NCBI GenBank assembly: GCA_013823625.1
Contig: PNMM01000002.1
Span: forward strand, 310,001-374,000
Source: Microbacterium sp.
GTDB taxonomy: Bacteria > Actinomycetota > Actinomycetes > Actinomycetales > Microbacteriaceae
Length of the DNA stretch: 64,000 bases
Direction: 5' to 3'
Positions 1 through 8,774 of the stretch are shown piece after piece. The translations under genes were made by a program, and so were the position numbers. How positions within the stretch are numbered: position 1 is the stretch's first letter; every line of letters starts with the position of its first letter. A model generated the notes under the pieces. That model was not told where the DNA came from and did not search any database. It worked only from the letters and a program-made list of their open reading frames with translations.

Positions 1-558
1 CACGGCCTGCGCACGACGGTTGCTCTGCGTGGCGGGCTCGCCGTGCCGGCGGTGCTCGGCTCGCGCTCGCGCGACACTCTCGCCGCGCTCGGGCCCGAGC
101 CACTGCGTGCGGGCGACGTGCTGCCGATCGGCCCCGAACCTGCCACGCCCGTGCCACCCGCCGACCTCGTGCCGATCGATCCGCCCCGCGACGGCATCGT
201 CGAGCTCGCGGTACGCCCCGGGCCCCGCCACGACTGGTTCACGGCCGAAGCCTGGCGACTGCTCACGACGAGCGACTACCTCACCTCGGCCCGCAGCGAC
301 CGCACGGGAGTGCGCCTCGAGGGGCCCGCGCTCGAGCGCATGCCCGACCGCCTGGGCGTCGAACTCGCGAGCGAGGGGATGCTGCGCGGGAGCATCCAAA
401 TCTCTCCCGACGGCGCGCCCACCGTGCTGGGGCCCGACCATCCCGTGACGGGCGGGTATCCCGTCATCGCGGTCGTGGTGGATGCCTCGCTCGACCTGCT
501 CGCCCAGCTGCGGCCGGGCCAGCCCGTGCACCTGCGACTGGCCGCCGGCCGCTACTAG
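1..558 (+). CDS. pxpC: 5-oxoprolinase subunit C / biotin-dependent carboxyltransferase family protein (KipA/PxpC-like), 5' end missing
   Basis: Only the C-terminal 185 residues are inside the window. The reading frame is open from base 1, so the gene begins upstream. Family hallmarks are visible: a GSRS..DTLAALG segment near the left edge, then RAGDVLPIG, and near the end VTGGYPVIAVV followed by a LAQLRPGQPVHLRLA segment, typical of the AHS2/PxpC fold. PxpC works with PxpA and PxpB in ATP-dependent opening of 5-oxoproline to glutamate; a PxpB partner would be expected just upstream, outside the window. The gene converges on folD with a 39 bp gap. Family assignment is firm; the exact substrate is inferred from the family. 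Confidence 0.85.
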   Translation, partial: HGLRTTVALRGGLAVPAVLGSRSRDTLAALGPEPLRAGDVLPIGPEPATPVPPADLVPIDPPRDGIVELAVRPGPRHDWFTAEAWRLLTTSDYLTSARSDRTGVRLEGPALERMPDRLGVELASEGMLRGSIQISPDGAPTVLGPDHPVTGGYPVIAVVVDASLDLLAQLRPGQPVHLRLAAGRY

Positions 559-597
559 AGCACGAGACGGCCCACGAGCGCCGCGCGCCCGAGTGCC

Positions 598-1500
598 CTA
601 GACCGTCGCGCGCTCCGCCGTCTCGACCACGTTCGCGAGCAGCAGCGCGCGCGTCATGGGGCCGACCCCGCCGGGGTTCGGCGAGATCCACGACGCGACC
701 GTCGCCACGTCGTCGGCCACATCGCCCGCAATGCGCGAGACACCCGTGTCGGGGTCGACGAGCCGCGAGACGCCCACGTCGAGCACGATCGCGCCCGGCT
801 TGACGTCGGCCGCCGACACGATGCCCGGCACGCCCGCCGCCGCGACGATGACGTCGGCACGACGCAGGTGCGCCCCGAGGTCGCGAGTGCCCGTGTGGGT
901 GAGCGTGACGGTCGCGTTGTACTCGCGGCGCGTGAGCAGCGAACCAATCGCGCGGCCGACCGTGACACCACGACCGACGACGACAACGTCTTTGCCCGCC
1001 CACGACAGCCCGTGGCGCTCGACGAGCTCGATCACACCGCGCGGCGTGCACGGCAACGGGGTGTCGATCGGGCGATCAACGCGCAGCACAAGGCGCCCCA
1101 GGTTGGTGGGGTGCAGGCCGTCAGCATCTTTGTCGGGATGCACGCGCTCAAGAATCGCGTCGGTGTCGAGGTGCTTCGGCAGCGGCAACTGCACGATGAA
1201 CCCCGTAACGGCGGGGTCGGCGTTCAACTCGTCGATGACGGATTCGAGCTCGGCCTGCGTCGTGGTGTCAGGCAGATCGCGCCGAATCGACGCGATGCCC
1301 ACCTCAGCGCAGTCGCGATGCTTGCCCGCGACGTACCACTGCGAGCCGGGGTCGTCACCAACAAGAACGGTCGCCAGACCGGGAACAATGCCTTTCTCGC
1401 GCAACGCATCGACGCGCGCCCGCAGCTCGGCCTTGATGGCCGCAGCGGTTGCGGTGCCGTCGAGCTTCTGCGCGATCTGGCCAGAACCAGAAGCGCTCAC
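598..1500 (-). CDS. folD: Bifunctional methylenetetrahydrofolate dehydrogenase / methenyltetrahydrofolate cyclohydrolase FolD
   Basis: A 300-residue cytosolic enzyme that interconverts 5,10-methylene-THF and 10-formyl-THF using NADP. The N-terminal catalytic domain shows [14 protein letters not shown] (catalytic lysine of the YxxxK motif), QLPLPKHLD and [12 protein letters not shown]. The Rossmann domain shows [17 protein letters not shown], and the C-terminus has [20 protein letters not shown]. Length is normal for the family. The GTG start lies 2 nt after the glyA stop, so the two are translationally linked and should be co-transcribed from the riboswitch-controlled glyA promoter. GlyA makes methylene-THF, which FolD then oxidises. 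Confidence 0.96.
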   Translation of the reverse strand: MSASGSGQIAQKLDGTATAAAIKAELRARVDALREKGIVPGLATVLVGDDPGSQWYVAGKHRDCAEVGIASIRRDLPDTTTQAELESVIDELNADPAVTGFIVQLPLPKHLDTDAILERVHPDKDADGLHPTNLGRLVLRVDRPIDTPLPCTPRGVIELVERHGLSWAGKDVVVVGRGVTVGRAIGSLLTRREYNATVTLTHTGTRDLGAHLRRADVIVAAAGVPGIVSAADVKPGAIVLDVGVSRLVDPDTGVSRIAGDVADDVATVASWISPNPGGVGPMTRALLLANVVETAERATV

Positions 1501-1502
1501 GA

Positions 1503-2780
1503 TTACAGCCCCGGGTAGAGCGGGAACGCGTCGGTCAGCGCCGCAACGCGCGAGCGCAAGCCCGCAACGTCGGGGTTGGGCATGAGGGCGTGGGCGATGA
1601 TGTCGGCCACCTCGGTGAACTCGGCGTCGGCAAAGCCGCGCGTCGCGAGCGCCGGGGTTCCGATGCGCACACCACTCGTGACCATCGGCGGGCGCGGGTC
1701 AAACGGCACACCGTTGCGGTTGACCGTGATGCCCACCGAGTGCAGCACGTCTTCGGCCTCAAGACCGTTGAGGGGCGACTCGCGCAGGTCGACGAGCGCG
1801 AGGTGAACATCCGTGCCCCCCGTCAGCACGTTAACGCCACCGGCGATCGCGTCGGCTTGCGTGAGGCGCTCGGCCAGAATCTGGGCGCCGCGGATGGTGC
1901 GCTCTTGTCGCTCGACAAACTCCGGCAACGCGGCCAACTTGAACGCCACGGCCTTGGCGGCGATGACGTGCATGAGCGGCCCACCCTGCTGACCCGGGAA
2001 CACCGCCGAGTTGAGCTTCTTGAACAGCGACTCGTCGTTGCTCAAGATGATGCCCGAACGCGGGCCCGCGAGCGTCTTGTGCACGGTCGAGCTGACGACG
2101 TGCGCATGCGGCAGCGGCGAGGGGTGCAGGCCCGCGGCGACGAGACCAGCGAAGTGGGCCATGTCAACCCAGAGCTTGGCGCCCACCTCGTCGGCGATGG
2201 CGCGGAAGGCCGCGAAGTCGAGCTGACGCGAGTAGGCCGACCAGCCGGCGATGATGACGGTCGGCTTGACCTCGTGCGCCTTGGCGCGCACGACATCCAT
2301 GTCGACAAGCATCGTCTCAGGGTCGACGCCGTAGCTCGTGGCGTTGTAGACCTTGCCCGAGAAGTTGAGCTTCATGCCGTGCGTGAGGTGGCCACCGTGG
2401 GCGAGCTCGAGGCCGAGGATCGTGTCGCCGGGCATCGCGAGCGCGTGCAGCACGGCCGCGCTGGCCTGCGCGCCCGAGTGGGGTTGCACGTTGGCGAACT
2501 CTGCACCGAAGAGCGCCTTGGCCCGCTCGATCGCGAGGTTCTCGGCGATGTCGACGAACTCGCAGCCGCCGTAGTAGCGCTTGCCGGGGTAGCCCTCGGC
2601 GTACTTGTTCGTGAGCACCGAACCCTGGGCTTCGAGAATGGCGCGCGAGACGAAGTTCTCGCTCGCGATCATCTCGAGCGTTCCGCGCTGGCGGCCGAGC
2701 TCTTGCTCGAGCACCGCAGCGATCTCGGGGTCGACGTCGATGAGGGCGTCGTTGAACGACGAGGGCAGTTTGTCAGACAC
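1503..2780 (-). CDS. glyA: Serine hydroxymethyltransferase
   Basis: A PLP enzyme of 425 residues that converts serine and THF to glycine and methylene-THF. The frame stays open upstream, but I place the start at the GTG encoding [11 protein letters not shown] because an AAGGAG ribosome-binding site sits 7 nt before it and the length then matches the family. Visible motifs include [35 protein letters not shown] and the PLP-lysine segment [14 protein letters not shown]. It is the first gene of a glyA-folD operon and is preceded by a ZTP riboswitch, so expression should rise when ZTP/ZMP accumulates, that is when 10-formyl-THF is short. Confidence 0.96.
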   Translation of the reverse strand: MSDKLPSSFNDALIDVDPEIAAVLEQELGRQRGTLEMIASENFVSRAILEAQGSVLTNKYAEGYPGKRYYGGCEFVDIAENLAIERAKALFGAEFANVQPHSGAQASAAVLHALAMPGDTILGLELAHGGHLTHGMKLNFSGKVYNATSYGVDPETMLVDMDVVRAKAHEVKPTVIIAGWSAYSRQLDFAAFRAIADEVGAKLWVDMAHFAGLVAAGLHPSPLPHAHVVSSTVHKTLAGPRSGIILSNDESLFKKLNSAVFPGQQGGPLMHVIAAKAVAFKLAALPEFVERQERTIRGAQILAERLTQADAIAGGVNVLTGGTDVHLALVDLRESPLNGLEAEDVLHSVGITVNRNGVPFDPRPPMVTSGVRIGTPALATRGFADAEFTEVADIIAHALMPNPDVAGLRSRVAALTDAFPLYPGL

Positions 2781-2827
2781 GGGAGGTCTCCTTCGAGGGT
2801 CTGCCGGCCGCAGCCGGCTGTGGTCTG

Positions 2828-2910
2828 CTGGGGGCCCAGGCGTACGGCCCCTCACCGTGTCGGTCGCTCCCTGATGGTGACCCATCCGAACGCCAGTCGC
2901 GACGGCGTCA
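2828..2910 (-). promoter_or_regulatory. ZTP/ZMP riboswitch (pfl motif) in the glyA leader
   Basis: Read on the minus strand, the leader contains the conserved pieces in order: GTCGCGACTGGCG, a small GATGG..CCATC hairpin, AGGGAGCGACCG (GCGAC pairing with the first GTCGC), and a 3' hairpin in which GGGGCC pairs with GGCCCC around GTACGCCT, giving the GCCGTACGCCTGGGC signature. It ends about 50 nt before the glyA GTG. A GCCGGC-TGCG-GCCGGC hairpin lies between it and the AAGGAG site and may be the expression platform; there is no U tract, so control is probably translational. A TAGACT hexamer at 2909-2914 is a possible -10, but would place the RNA start inside the motif, so the true promoter is probably further upstream. 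Confidence 0.9.
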
Positions 2911-2948
2911 GTCTATCGCGCGAGGTCGTGCGACGCGCGGCGCGACCC

Positions 2949-4181
2949 CTACGGCGACTCGGCCTCGATGACTGTGATCGGCCGGGTCGTGAGGGGCACG
3001 CCACGGGCGCGGCGCCGCGACTCCATGATGAGCAACGCGACGATGCCGAGCCCGAGGGCTCCGGCCTCGACCCAGGGCAACCAGGTCGTACCCGAGATGG
3101 AGTACAGCAGGGCTCCGATTGCTGCCCCACCGCCGATGCCAATGTTGAACGAGGTGGTCAACAGGGCCGCGCCCACGTCGCGCACGTTGGGCGAGGCGAC
3201 GCGCAGCAAGCGGGTCTGCAGCAGCGCGGGGATTCCGCCGAAGGCCGTGCCCCAGATCACGAACGCGATGACGACGACCACGGGAACTCCGGCGAAGAGC
3301 GCCAGGGTGCTGACGGCAAGCATGACGCCCGCGAACATCCCGTACAGGCCACCTCGGGGGTAGCGGCCGCCGACGACGCCCGCGAGCACGAGGCCGATGG
3401 CTCCCGCGCCGCCGTACAGGAACAACAGGATGCTGAGCGACTCGGGCGCGAAGCCTGCGGTGTCGAGAACGAAGGGAGCGATGTACGTGTAGAAGACGTT
3501 GTGGCCCGTGATGATGATGACGACCAGCACGCAAATGAACAGCACCGAGGGCATCGTGGGGTCGCGGCGCACGGGCAGGCGAATCTCTCCCGTGGCGAGC
3601 GAGACGTGGTGATTGACCGTCGGCAGAAACACGATGACGGCCACGACGAGCACGACCACGGTTGCCGCGATGACGCCAAACGCCGCGCGCCACCCGAACG
3701 CGAGGCCGAGAGCCGTGCCGAGGGGAACGCCGAGAACAAAAGCGATCGTTCCGCCCGCGCTCGTGACGGCGACGGCACGCGCGAGCTGGTGACGTGGCAC
3801 GAGGTGGGCCGAGTAGGCGCCGGCGACGGCCCAGAAGAGCCCATGCGCGAGGCCGCCGAGCACGCGCGCACCCACCAGCACTTCGTAGCTCGGCGCGATC
3901 GCCGCGAGCACGTTGGCGAGCGCGAAGACCCCGAGCACCACGAGCAGCAGGCTCTTGCGCGAGTAGTGCCGCGTGAGGGCCGCGAGGGGCGCGGCCGTGA
4001 GCACGACGGTGCCCGCGAAGATCGTAATGAGCAGCCCGATCTGCGGCTTGGTGACGCCGAGGTCGCTCGCCATGATGGGCAAGAGGCCCGTCGGCAAGAA
4101 CTCACTCGTGACGAGCACGAAGATGGCGGCGGCAAGGGTGATGAGGCCCACCCACGGAAACGGGCGGTCAGAGCTAGTCAT
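2949..4181 (-). CDS. MFS transporter, DHA1-type drug/sugar exporter family
   Basis: A 410-residue membrane protein with about 12 hydrophobic segments. The N-terminal helix carries SEFLPTGLLP, followed by the cytoplasmic loop TRHYSRKSLLL and a GARVLGGLAHGLFWAV segment typical of the YdhP/AraJ-like DHA1 group of proton-coupled exporters. It is a clear paralogue of the transporter at 5356-6609; the two flank an LtrA-family gene. No good Shine-Dalgarno lies before the ATG. Its 3' end is about 40 bp from the glyA riboswitch, so the glyA promoter probably lies in or beside its last codons. Substrate unknown. Confidence 0.85.
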   Translation of the reverse strand: MTSSDRPFPWVGLITLAAAIFVLVTSEFLPTGLLPIMASDLGVTKPQIGLLITIFAGTVVLTAAPLAALTRHYSRKSLLLVVLGVFALANVLAAIAPSYEVLVGARVLGGLAHGLFWAVAGAYSAHLVPRHQLARAVAVTSAGGTIAFVLGVPLGTALGLAFGWRAAFGVIAATVVVLVVAVIVFLPTVNHHVSLATGEIRLPVRRDPTMPSVLFICVLVVIIITGHNVFYTYIAPFVLDTAGFAPESLSILLFLYGGAGAIGLVLAGVVGGRYPRGGLYGMFAGVMLAVSTLALFAGVPVVVVIAFVIWGTAFGGIPALLQTRLLRVASPNVRDVGAALLTTSFNIGIGGGAAIGALLYSISGTTWLPWVEAGALGLGIVALLIMESRRRARGVPLTTRPITVIEAESP

Positions 4182-4255
4182 GAGAAGAAGAACGCTTTCG
4201 CGGTCAGCGCAACGCCGCTGACGAGCACGGGGACCCCGAGACGGGCATCCGCATC

Positions 4256-4261
4256 TAGGCT
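4256..4261 (+). promoter_or_regulatory. Probable -10 hexamer (TAGGCT) of the LtrA-family gene
   Basis: TAGGCT fits the actinobacterial TANNNT -10. Transcription would start about 7 nt downstream, giving a short leader that contains the AGGAG site at 4281-4285 before the GTG at 4291. No convincing -35 was seen. Confidence 0.45.
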
Positions 4262-4290
4262 AACGCCACCACCACCCGACAGGAGCGCCC

Positions 4291-5523
4291 GTGACCGCAT
4301 ACCTGCCCGTCGCCCGCCTTTTTCGCAATCGGGCACCCGGCGCCGACCGCGTCGCCTTCATCGAGCTCTTCTTCGACCTCGTCTTCGTCTTCGCCGTCAC
4401 GCAACTGTCGCACCACGTCATTGAGCACTTGACCCCGCGCGGCGTGCTCGAGGGCGTGCTCATGCTCGTCGCCGTGTGGTGGGTGTGGATCTATACGACG
4501 TGGGTCACCAACTGGATGAACCCCGAAAAAACGCCCGTGCGCTGGATGCTCATCGCGATGATGCTCGCGGGCCTCGTACTCAGCACGGCCATCCCTTACG
4601 CGTTCGCCGACCGGGCGTGGCCTTTCGCCATCGCGTACATCGTCATGCAGTTGGGCCGCACGATCTTCGTGGTCGTGAGCTACCGCCGCGTCGGCGAGCA
4701 CGGCAACGCCGTGAACCTCACCCGTATCGGTATCTGGTTCGTCTTCGCGGCACCGTTCTGGATCGCCGGCGCCGCCGTCGGCGGTGACCTGCAGTTCGTG
4801 CTCTGGGCACTCGCACTCGGCATCGAACTGTTCGCCCCGACCGTGCGCTATTGGGTTCCCGGACTCGGCAACGCGAACATCGACTCGTGGGCCGTCGCCG
4901 GTGGCCACATGGCCGAGCGCGCAGGGCTCTTCATGATCGTGGCCCTGGGCGAGTCGATCATCGTCACAGGCACGGTCTTCAGTCGCAGCGACTTCACGCC
5001 GTCGACGATCTTCGCGTTTCTCGCGGCCTTCGTCGGCACGATTCTGTTCTGGTTGCTCTACTTCAGCCACGGGGCTGAGCACGGGCACCGGTTCATCTCG
5101 GCGTCTGAGCAATCCGGGGCCATCGCGCGGCTCACGTACACCTACCTGCACATGATCTTGGTGGGCGGAGTCGTGCTCGTGGCGGTGGGCGATGAGCTCG
5201 TGCTCGCGCATCCGGATGACCCGCTCGATGCCGCGACGCTCGCCGTCGTGGTGGCGGCGCCCGCCCTCTACTTGCTCGGCAACCTGCTCTTCAAGCGCTC
5301 GATCGGGCGGCCGTGGCTGCGCTCGCACTTGCTCGGTATGGCGGCCCTCACGTCGCTATGGCTCGCGGCGCCGCTCATCCCGGGCATCACGCCGCTCGCC
5401 CTCACCTGGATGGTCAACGGCATCGTCGCCCTCGTCGTCATCATCGACGAGTACGTGTGGCCGACCGACGAAGACGACGAGGCCGAGAGCGAGAACGAGG
5501 CAGCCGAGCGTCACGAGGGGTAG
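4291..5523 (+). CDS. Low temperature requirement protein A (LtrA) family membrane protein
   Basis: A polytopic inner-membrane protein of 410 residues with about 11 predicted helices. The N-terminus has the family signature VAFIELFFDLVFVFAVTQLS, followed by WWVWIYTTWVTNW; a later segment reads ERAGLFMIVALGESI. The GTG start is supported by AGGAG 5 nt upstream. The family is named after a Listeria locus needed for growth in the cold; the biochemical role is not established. The C-terminal tail is acidic (TDEDDEAESENEAAE). The last 168 bp overlap the end of the convergent MFS gene on the other strand. Confidence 0.88.
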   Translation: MTAYLPVARLFRNRAPGADRVAFIELFFDLVFVFAVTQLSHHVIEHLTPRGVLEGVLMLVAVWWVWIYTTWVTNWMNPEKTPVRWMLIAMMLAGLVLSTAIPYAFADRAWPFAIAYIVMQLGRTIFVVVSYRRVGEHGNAVNLTRIGIWFVFAAPFWIAGAAVGGDLQFVLWALALGIELFAPTVRYWVPGLGNANIDSWAVAGGHMAERAGLFMIVALGESIIVTGTVFSRSDFTPSTIFAFLAAFVGTILFWLLYFSHGAEHGHRFISASEQSGAIARLTYTYLHMILVGGVVLVAVGDELVLAHPDDPLDAATLAVVVAAPALYLLGNLLFKRSIGRPWLRSHLLGMAALTSLWLAAPLIPGITPLALTWMVNGIVALVVIIDEYVWPTDEDDEAESENEAAERHEG

Positions 5524-6609
5524 CGCGGCCACCGACCACGTGCCGATGACGATGCCCCCGAGCAGCGCGCCGCCGCCAATGCCGATGTTGAACGCCACCG
5601 TGAGCCAGGCCGCCGCGATGTCACGCAGGGCGAGGGATGCCGTCTGCAGCAGGCGTGCCTGAGCGATCACCGGCACGCCGCCCAAGAACGCGCTCCACAG
5701 CGTGAGCAGCACCACGACCGCGAGTGGTGAGTCGGATGCCGTGGCAAGCCCCGCGACCGAGGCCGTGACGCCGATCAGCAGAACGGGCAGCAGGGTGCGA
5801 GGCACTCGATCACCGAGCACGCCCGCAACGACCACGCCCACCGCACCCGCAGCGCCGAACAGCAGCAAGATGCCCGCGACGTCACCCACGGCGAATCCCG
5901 CAACCTCGATCACCCACGCGGCGATGTAGGTGTAGAACGTCGCGTGGCCGAGGGTGACGAGCACGATCGTGGCGCACAGCACCATGACGGGCGCAAAGGT
6001 GGCGTCGCGCACGGCTGCGAAGCGTGCACGGGATGGCGCATCCGTCGACCGGTGCTCGACCGGCGGCAGCACGATGACGATGAGCACGGCGATGACGACC
6101 ACCAGAGCCGCGATGACCGCGAACGAGACGCGCCAGCCGACTGCCGCACCCAGCAGAGTGCCGAGCGGCAGACCCGCCACGCTCGCGACCGTCGCACCCG
6201 CAGTCGCAATCGCGACCGCACTCGCGAGCCGCTGCGGGGCAACGAGCCGAGCCGCGTACGGAGTGACGACGGCCCAGAAAACGCCGTGTGCGGCGCCGCC
6301 GATGATGCGAGCAACCAGAAGCGCGGCATAGTTCGGCGCAAGTGCCGCGACGAGATTGGCCACGGCAAACACGACGAGTAGGGCAATGAGCAACGACTTG
6401 CGTGGCACCGAGCGCGTGAGGTGCGTGAGCGGCGCCGTCGCGATGACGACAGAAGCGGCGAAGACCGTGACGAGCAACCCCACCTGCGCCTCGGTGATGC
6501 CGAGTTCGGCGGTGAGCTGCGGCAGCAGCCCGATCGGCAGAAACTCGCTCGTCACGGCCACGAAGATGCCCGCCGACAGCAGCAGCAGTGATGACCAGGG
6601 CAGGCGCAC
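5356..6609 (-). CDS. MFS transporter, DHA1-type, paralogue of the exporter at 2949-4181
   Basis: A 417-residue transporter with about 12 helices and the same signature segments as its paralogue (SEFLPIGLLPQL, TRSVPRKSLLI, VARIIGGAAHGVFWAVV). The frame is open to 6630. I choose the GTG at 6609 because a TACGCT -10 lies exactly 6 nt upstream, the spacing seen at other leaderless genes here; GTG 6615 is the alternative. After the last helix it has a hydrophilic acidic/basic tail. The last 55 codons, which encode helix 12 and the tail, are antisense to the end of the LtrA gene. Substrate unknown. Confidence 0.83.
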   Translation of the reverse strand: MRLPWSSLLLLSAGIFVAVTSEFLPIGLLPQLTAELGITEAQVGLLVTVFAASVVIATAPLTHLTRSVPRKSLLIALLVVFAVANLVAALAPNYAALLVARIIGGAAHGVFWAVVTPYAARLVAPQRLASAVAIATAGATVASVAGLPLGTLLGAAVGWRVSFAVIAALVVVIAVLIVIVLPPVEHRSTDAPSRARFAAVRDATFAPVMVLCATIVLVTLGHATFYTYIAAWVIEVAGFAVGDVAGILLLFGAAGAVGVVVAGVLGDRVPRTLLPVLLIGVTASVAGLATASDSPLAVVVLLTLWSAFLGGVPVIAQARLLQTASLALRDIAAAWLTVAFNIGIGGGALLGGIVIGTWSVAALPLVTLGCLVLALGLVVFVGRPHVLVDDDDEGDDAVDHPGEGERRDARDERRREP

Positions 6610-6615
6610 GGGCAC

Positions 6616-6621
6616 AGCGTA
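6616..6621 (-). promoter_or_regulatory. Candidate leaderless -10 (TACGCT) for the MFS gene
   Basis: TACGCT on the minus strand lies 6 nt before the GTG at 6609. There is no Shine-Dalgarno in front of this start, which is consistent with a leaderless mRNA. Confidence 0.4.
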
Positions 6622-6649
6622 GCCGCGCAATCACGCCTCGCGGCCCGAA

Positions 6650-6655
6650 TAGGCT
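6650..6655 (+). promoter_or_regulatory. Candidate leaderless -10 (TAGGCT) for purU
   Basis: TAGGCT lies 6 nt before the purU GTG, so transcription would start at or next to the start codon. The GAGAGG in between touches the GTG and is too close to act as a normal ribosome-binding site. Confidence 0.5.
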
Positions 6656-6661
6656 GAGAGG

Positions 6662-7516
6662 GTGAGCACTCCCCACCACTGGATCGTGACACTCGTGTGC
6701 GACGACCGCCCCGGCATTGTGCATGCCGTCACGGGCGGCATTGTCGAGGCCGAGGGCAACATCACCGAACTGCAGCAGTTCTCAAGCCTCGGCTCGGGTC
6801 GCTTCTTCTTGCGCCTGCAGACCGAGACCCACGCCGACCACGACGAGTTGCGTGCCGCCCTGCAGCCCGTGATCGACCGTTATGGCATGGAGTGCCGCAT
6901 CGACGCCGTTGGCCGGCCATTGCGCACGCTCGTGCTCGTGTCGAAAGCGGCCCACTGCCTCAACGACCTCTTGTTCCGTCAGCGCAGCGGACACCTCCCC
7001 ATCGAGATTCCTCTCGTGCTCGGCAATCACCCCGACCTCGACGAGCTCGCGTCGTTCTACGACGTGCCGTTCGAATCGCACGCGGTGACGTCGCCCGAGG
7101 AGAAGGCCGCGATGGAAGCGCGCATTCTCGAGGCCGTCGAGCAACACGACATCGAGCTCGTCGTGCTCGCGCGCTACATGCAGATCTTCTCGCCCGAGCT
7201 GTGCGCGGCGCTCGCGGGGCGAGCCATCAATATTCACCACTCGTTCTTGCCCGGATTCAAGGGCGCCAACCCCTACGCGCGTGCGCACGCCCGCGGCGTC
7301 AAGCTCATCGGCGCGACGGCGCACTTCGTCACGAGCGACCTCGACGAGGGCCCGATCATCGAACAGAACGTCACCCGCGTTGACCACTCGCGCTCGGCCG
7401 ACGAACTCGTCGTGATCGGGCGCGACATCGAGAGCCGCACCCTGAGCCAGGCCGTGCGCTGGTTCGCCGAAGACCGCGTTCTGCTCGACGGCCAACGCAC
7501 GATCATCTTCACGTGA
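6662..7516 (+). CDS. purU: Formyltetrahydrofolate deformylase
   Basis: A 284-residue cytosolic enzyme that hydrolyses 10-formyl-THF to THF and formate, balancing the one-carbon pool. Residues 1-85 form an ACT-type regulatory domain (VTLVCDDRPGIVHAVTGGI). The formyltransferase-fold catalytic domain follows, with LFRQRSGHLPIEIPLVLGNH, INIHHSFLPGFKGANPY (catalytic Asn/His region) and GATAHFVTSDLDEGPII (catalytic Asp). It starts with GTG behind a leaderless-type promoter. The stop overlaps the next gene by 4 nt (GTGA). Function fits the nearby glyA-folD one-carbon operon. Confidence 0.95.
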   Translation: MSTPHHWIVTLVCDDRPGIVHAVTGGIVEAEGNITELQQFSSLGSGRFFLRLQTETHADHDELRAALQPVIDRYGMECRIDAVGRPLRTLVLVSKAAHCLNDLLFRQRSGHLPIEIPLVLGNHPDLDELASFYDVPFESHAVTSPEEKAAMEARILEAVEQHDIELVVLARYMQIFSPELCAALAGRAINIHHSFLPGFKGANPYARAHARGVKLIGATAHFVTSDLDEGPIIEQNVTRVDHSRSADELVVIGRDIESRTLSQAVRWFAEDRVLLDGQRTIIFT

Positions 7517-8145
7517 GCGAGCAGCCGGCCAGCATCGGCCCGATCGCCTTCGACGAGGGCACGTGGAGCCGCGAACCGGTCAGCACCACGCTCGACGCCG
7601 ACGGCGTACTCACCGTGGTCGCCGCCGAAGGCAGCGACTGGTGGCGCGATACCGCGTATGGCTTTCGTCACGAGAACGGCCACGCCCTGCTGCGCCGGTG
7701 GGATGCGGGCACCGCGATCGAGGTCGACTTCGAGCTGAGCGGCTTCACCGGTGACTTCGATCAAGCCGGGCTCGCCGTCATGGTGGACGCCGAGAATTGG
7801 ATCAAGGCTGGTGTCGAGTTCAGCGACGGGCACATGCAGCTCGGCGCTGTCGTCACCACGGGTGCGAGCGACTGGTCGACCGGGCGCGCCGATGAGTGGG
7901 TGGGCAGCGTGGTGACCGTGCGGGCATCCCGCATCGCCGACGCCGTCGTGATTCGCGCGCGCAGTTCGATCGACCCCGAGTGGCGGCTTGTGCGTGTCGC
8001 CCGCTTTGCCCACGAGTCGGCGCTCATCGGGCCGATGGTGTGTGCGCCAACGCGATCAGGCCTGAGCGTGCGCTTTCTCGGCTGGCGTGCGACCGAGGCC
8101 GACGCTGAGTTGCACGCCGAATCGTCAGAGCAAACACCCGACTGA
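7513..8145 (+). CDS. DUF1349 domain protein (concanavalin-A-like fold)
   Basis: A 210-residue soluble protein without signal peptide or membrane segment. It shows the DUF1349 pattern: a tryptophan-rich strand region (SDWWRDTAYGF), FDQAGLAVMVDAENWIKAGVEF in the middle, and GPMVCAPTRSGLSVRF near the end. The family has a jelly-roll/ConA-like fold and no settled biochemical role. Its start overlaps the purU stop by 4 nt, so it is translationally coupled to purU, although no functional link is obvious. Confidence 0.8.
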   Translation: MSEQPASIGPIAFDEGTWSREPVSTTLDADGVLTVVAAEGSDWWRDTAYGFRHENGHALLRRWDAGTAIEVDFELSGFTGDFDQAGLAVMVDAENWIKAGVEFSDGHMQLGAVVTTGASDWSTGRADEWVGSVVTVRASRIADAVVIRARSSIDPEWRLVRVARFAHESALIGPMVCAPTRSGLSVRFLGWRATEADAELHAESSEQTPD

Positions 8146-8147
8146 GT

Positions 8148-8207
8148 CTCAGCGAATACCGACGATCTCTCGTCAGGCTGAAAGCTCGGTGATGGCGGGC
8201 TGAGCAC
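8148..8207 (+). promoter_or_regulatory. Upstream element, copy 1, before the first FMN-binding lipoprotein
   Basis: Three short blocks in order: CTCAGCGAAT at 8148, CAGGCTGA at 8174 and GCTGAGCAC at 8199. The same blocks in the same order occur before the second lipoprotein (8775-8826). The first interval is 26 nt in both copies; the second is 25 nt here and 17 nt there. The CAGGCTGA-like repeats could be operator half-sites. The cognate regulator is unknown. Confidence 0.5.
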
Positions 8208-8245
8208 GGTGAGGCGGCCCGATCGAGTGAGCGTCAGGAGCCTCT

Positions 8246-8734
8246 GTGTCTCGATTGTTGACTGCATCCTCGCGCGCGCGAGCCGCACGGCATGCCGCGC
8301 CCATTGCGGCGAGCGCCGCCCTCATCGCAACCCTCAGCGGATGCGCGGCCGCGGTCGACGCCACGGTCGACGCTACGGTCGAAGCCGAGCCCAAGACGCA
8401 ACCCACGACGGAGCCCGAGATCGTCGTCGACCCCAGCTACCGCGACGGCAGCTTTCGGGCCGATGGTGCCTACCAGTCCCCTGCCGGAGACGAGAGCATC
8501 ATCGTGGTCATGCAGCTCGAGAACGACATCGTGACCGACGTCGAGATTGGGCTCTACCCCACGAGTGCCACGAGTTCGACCTATCAAGATCTGTTTGCCG
8601 GTGGCATCGCAGAGAAGGTCATCGGCACCGACATTGACGATCTCGATGTCACCGTGGTGGCGGGGTCGTCGTTGACCTCGATCGGCTTTCGCGCGGCCGT
8701 CGACACGATCAAGGCAGAAGCGCTCGACGACTAA
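8246..8734 (+). CDS. FMN-binding-domain lipoprotein (first of a tandem pair)
   Basis: A 162-residue secreted lipoprotein. A basic N-terminus and hydrophobic stretch end in a lipobox (LSGC, Cys about residue 30). A threonine/glutamate-rich linker follows, then a single small FMN_bind domain (YRDGSFRADGAYQSP to the end). FMN_bind domains carry FMN attached by ApbE at the fourth residue of an SGATxTS-like motif; the matching segment here is AGSSLTS, so the acceptor would be Ser instead of Thr. The GTG start has CAGGAG 5 nt upstream. It lies 5' of a near-duplicate gene, apbE and a membrane reductase, and probably shuttles electrons outside the membrane. Confidence 0.85.
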   Translation: MSRLLTASSRARAARHAAPIAASAALIATLSGCAAAVDATVDATVEAEPKTQPTTEPEIVVDPSYRDGSFRADGAYQSPAGDESIIVVMQLENDIVTDVEIGLYPTSATSSTYQDLFAGGIAEKVIGTDIDDLDVTVVAGSSLTSIGFRAAVDTIKAEALDD

Positions 8735-8774
8735 CTCGTACCCGCGCGCAAACCCGGCAAATGCTTGACACAGG

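Noticed and set aside
1449-4424. A 991-residue plus-strand open frame
   Set aside because: It is antisense to glyA and the MFS gene, is extremely rich in Arg, Asp, Glu and His, and has no domain; it is a product of GC-rich codon use on the other strand.
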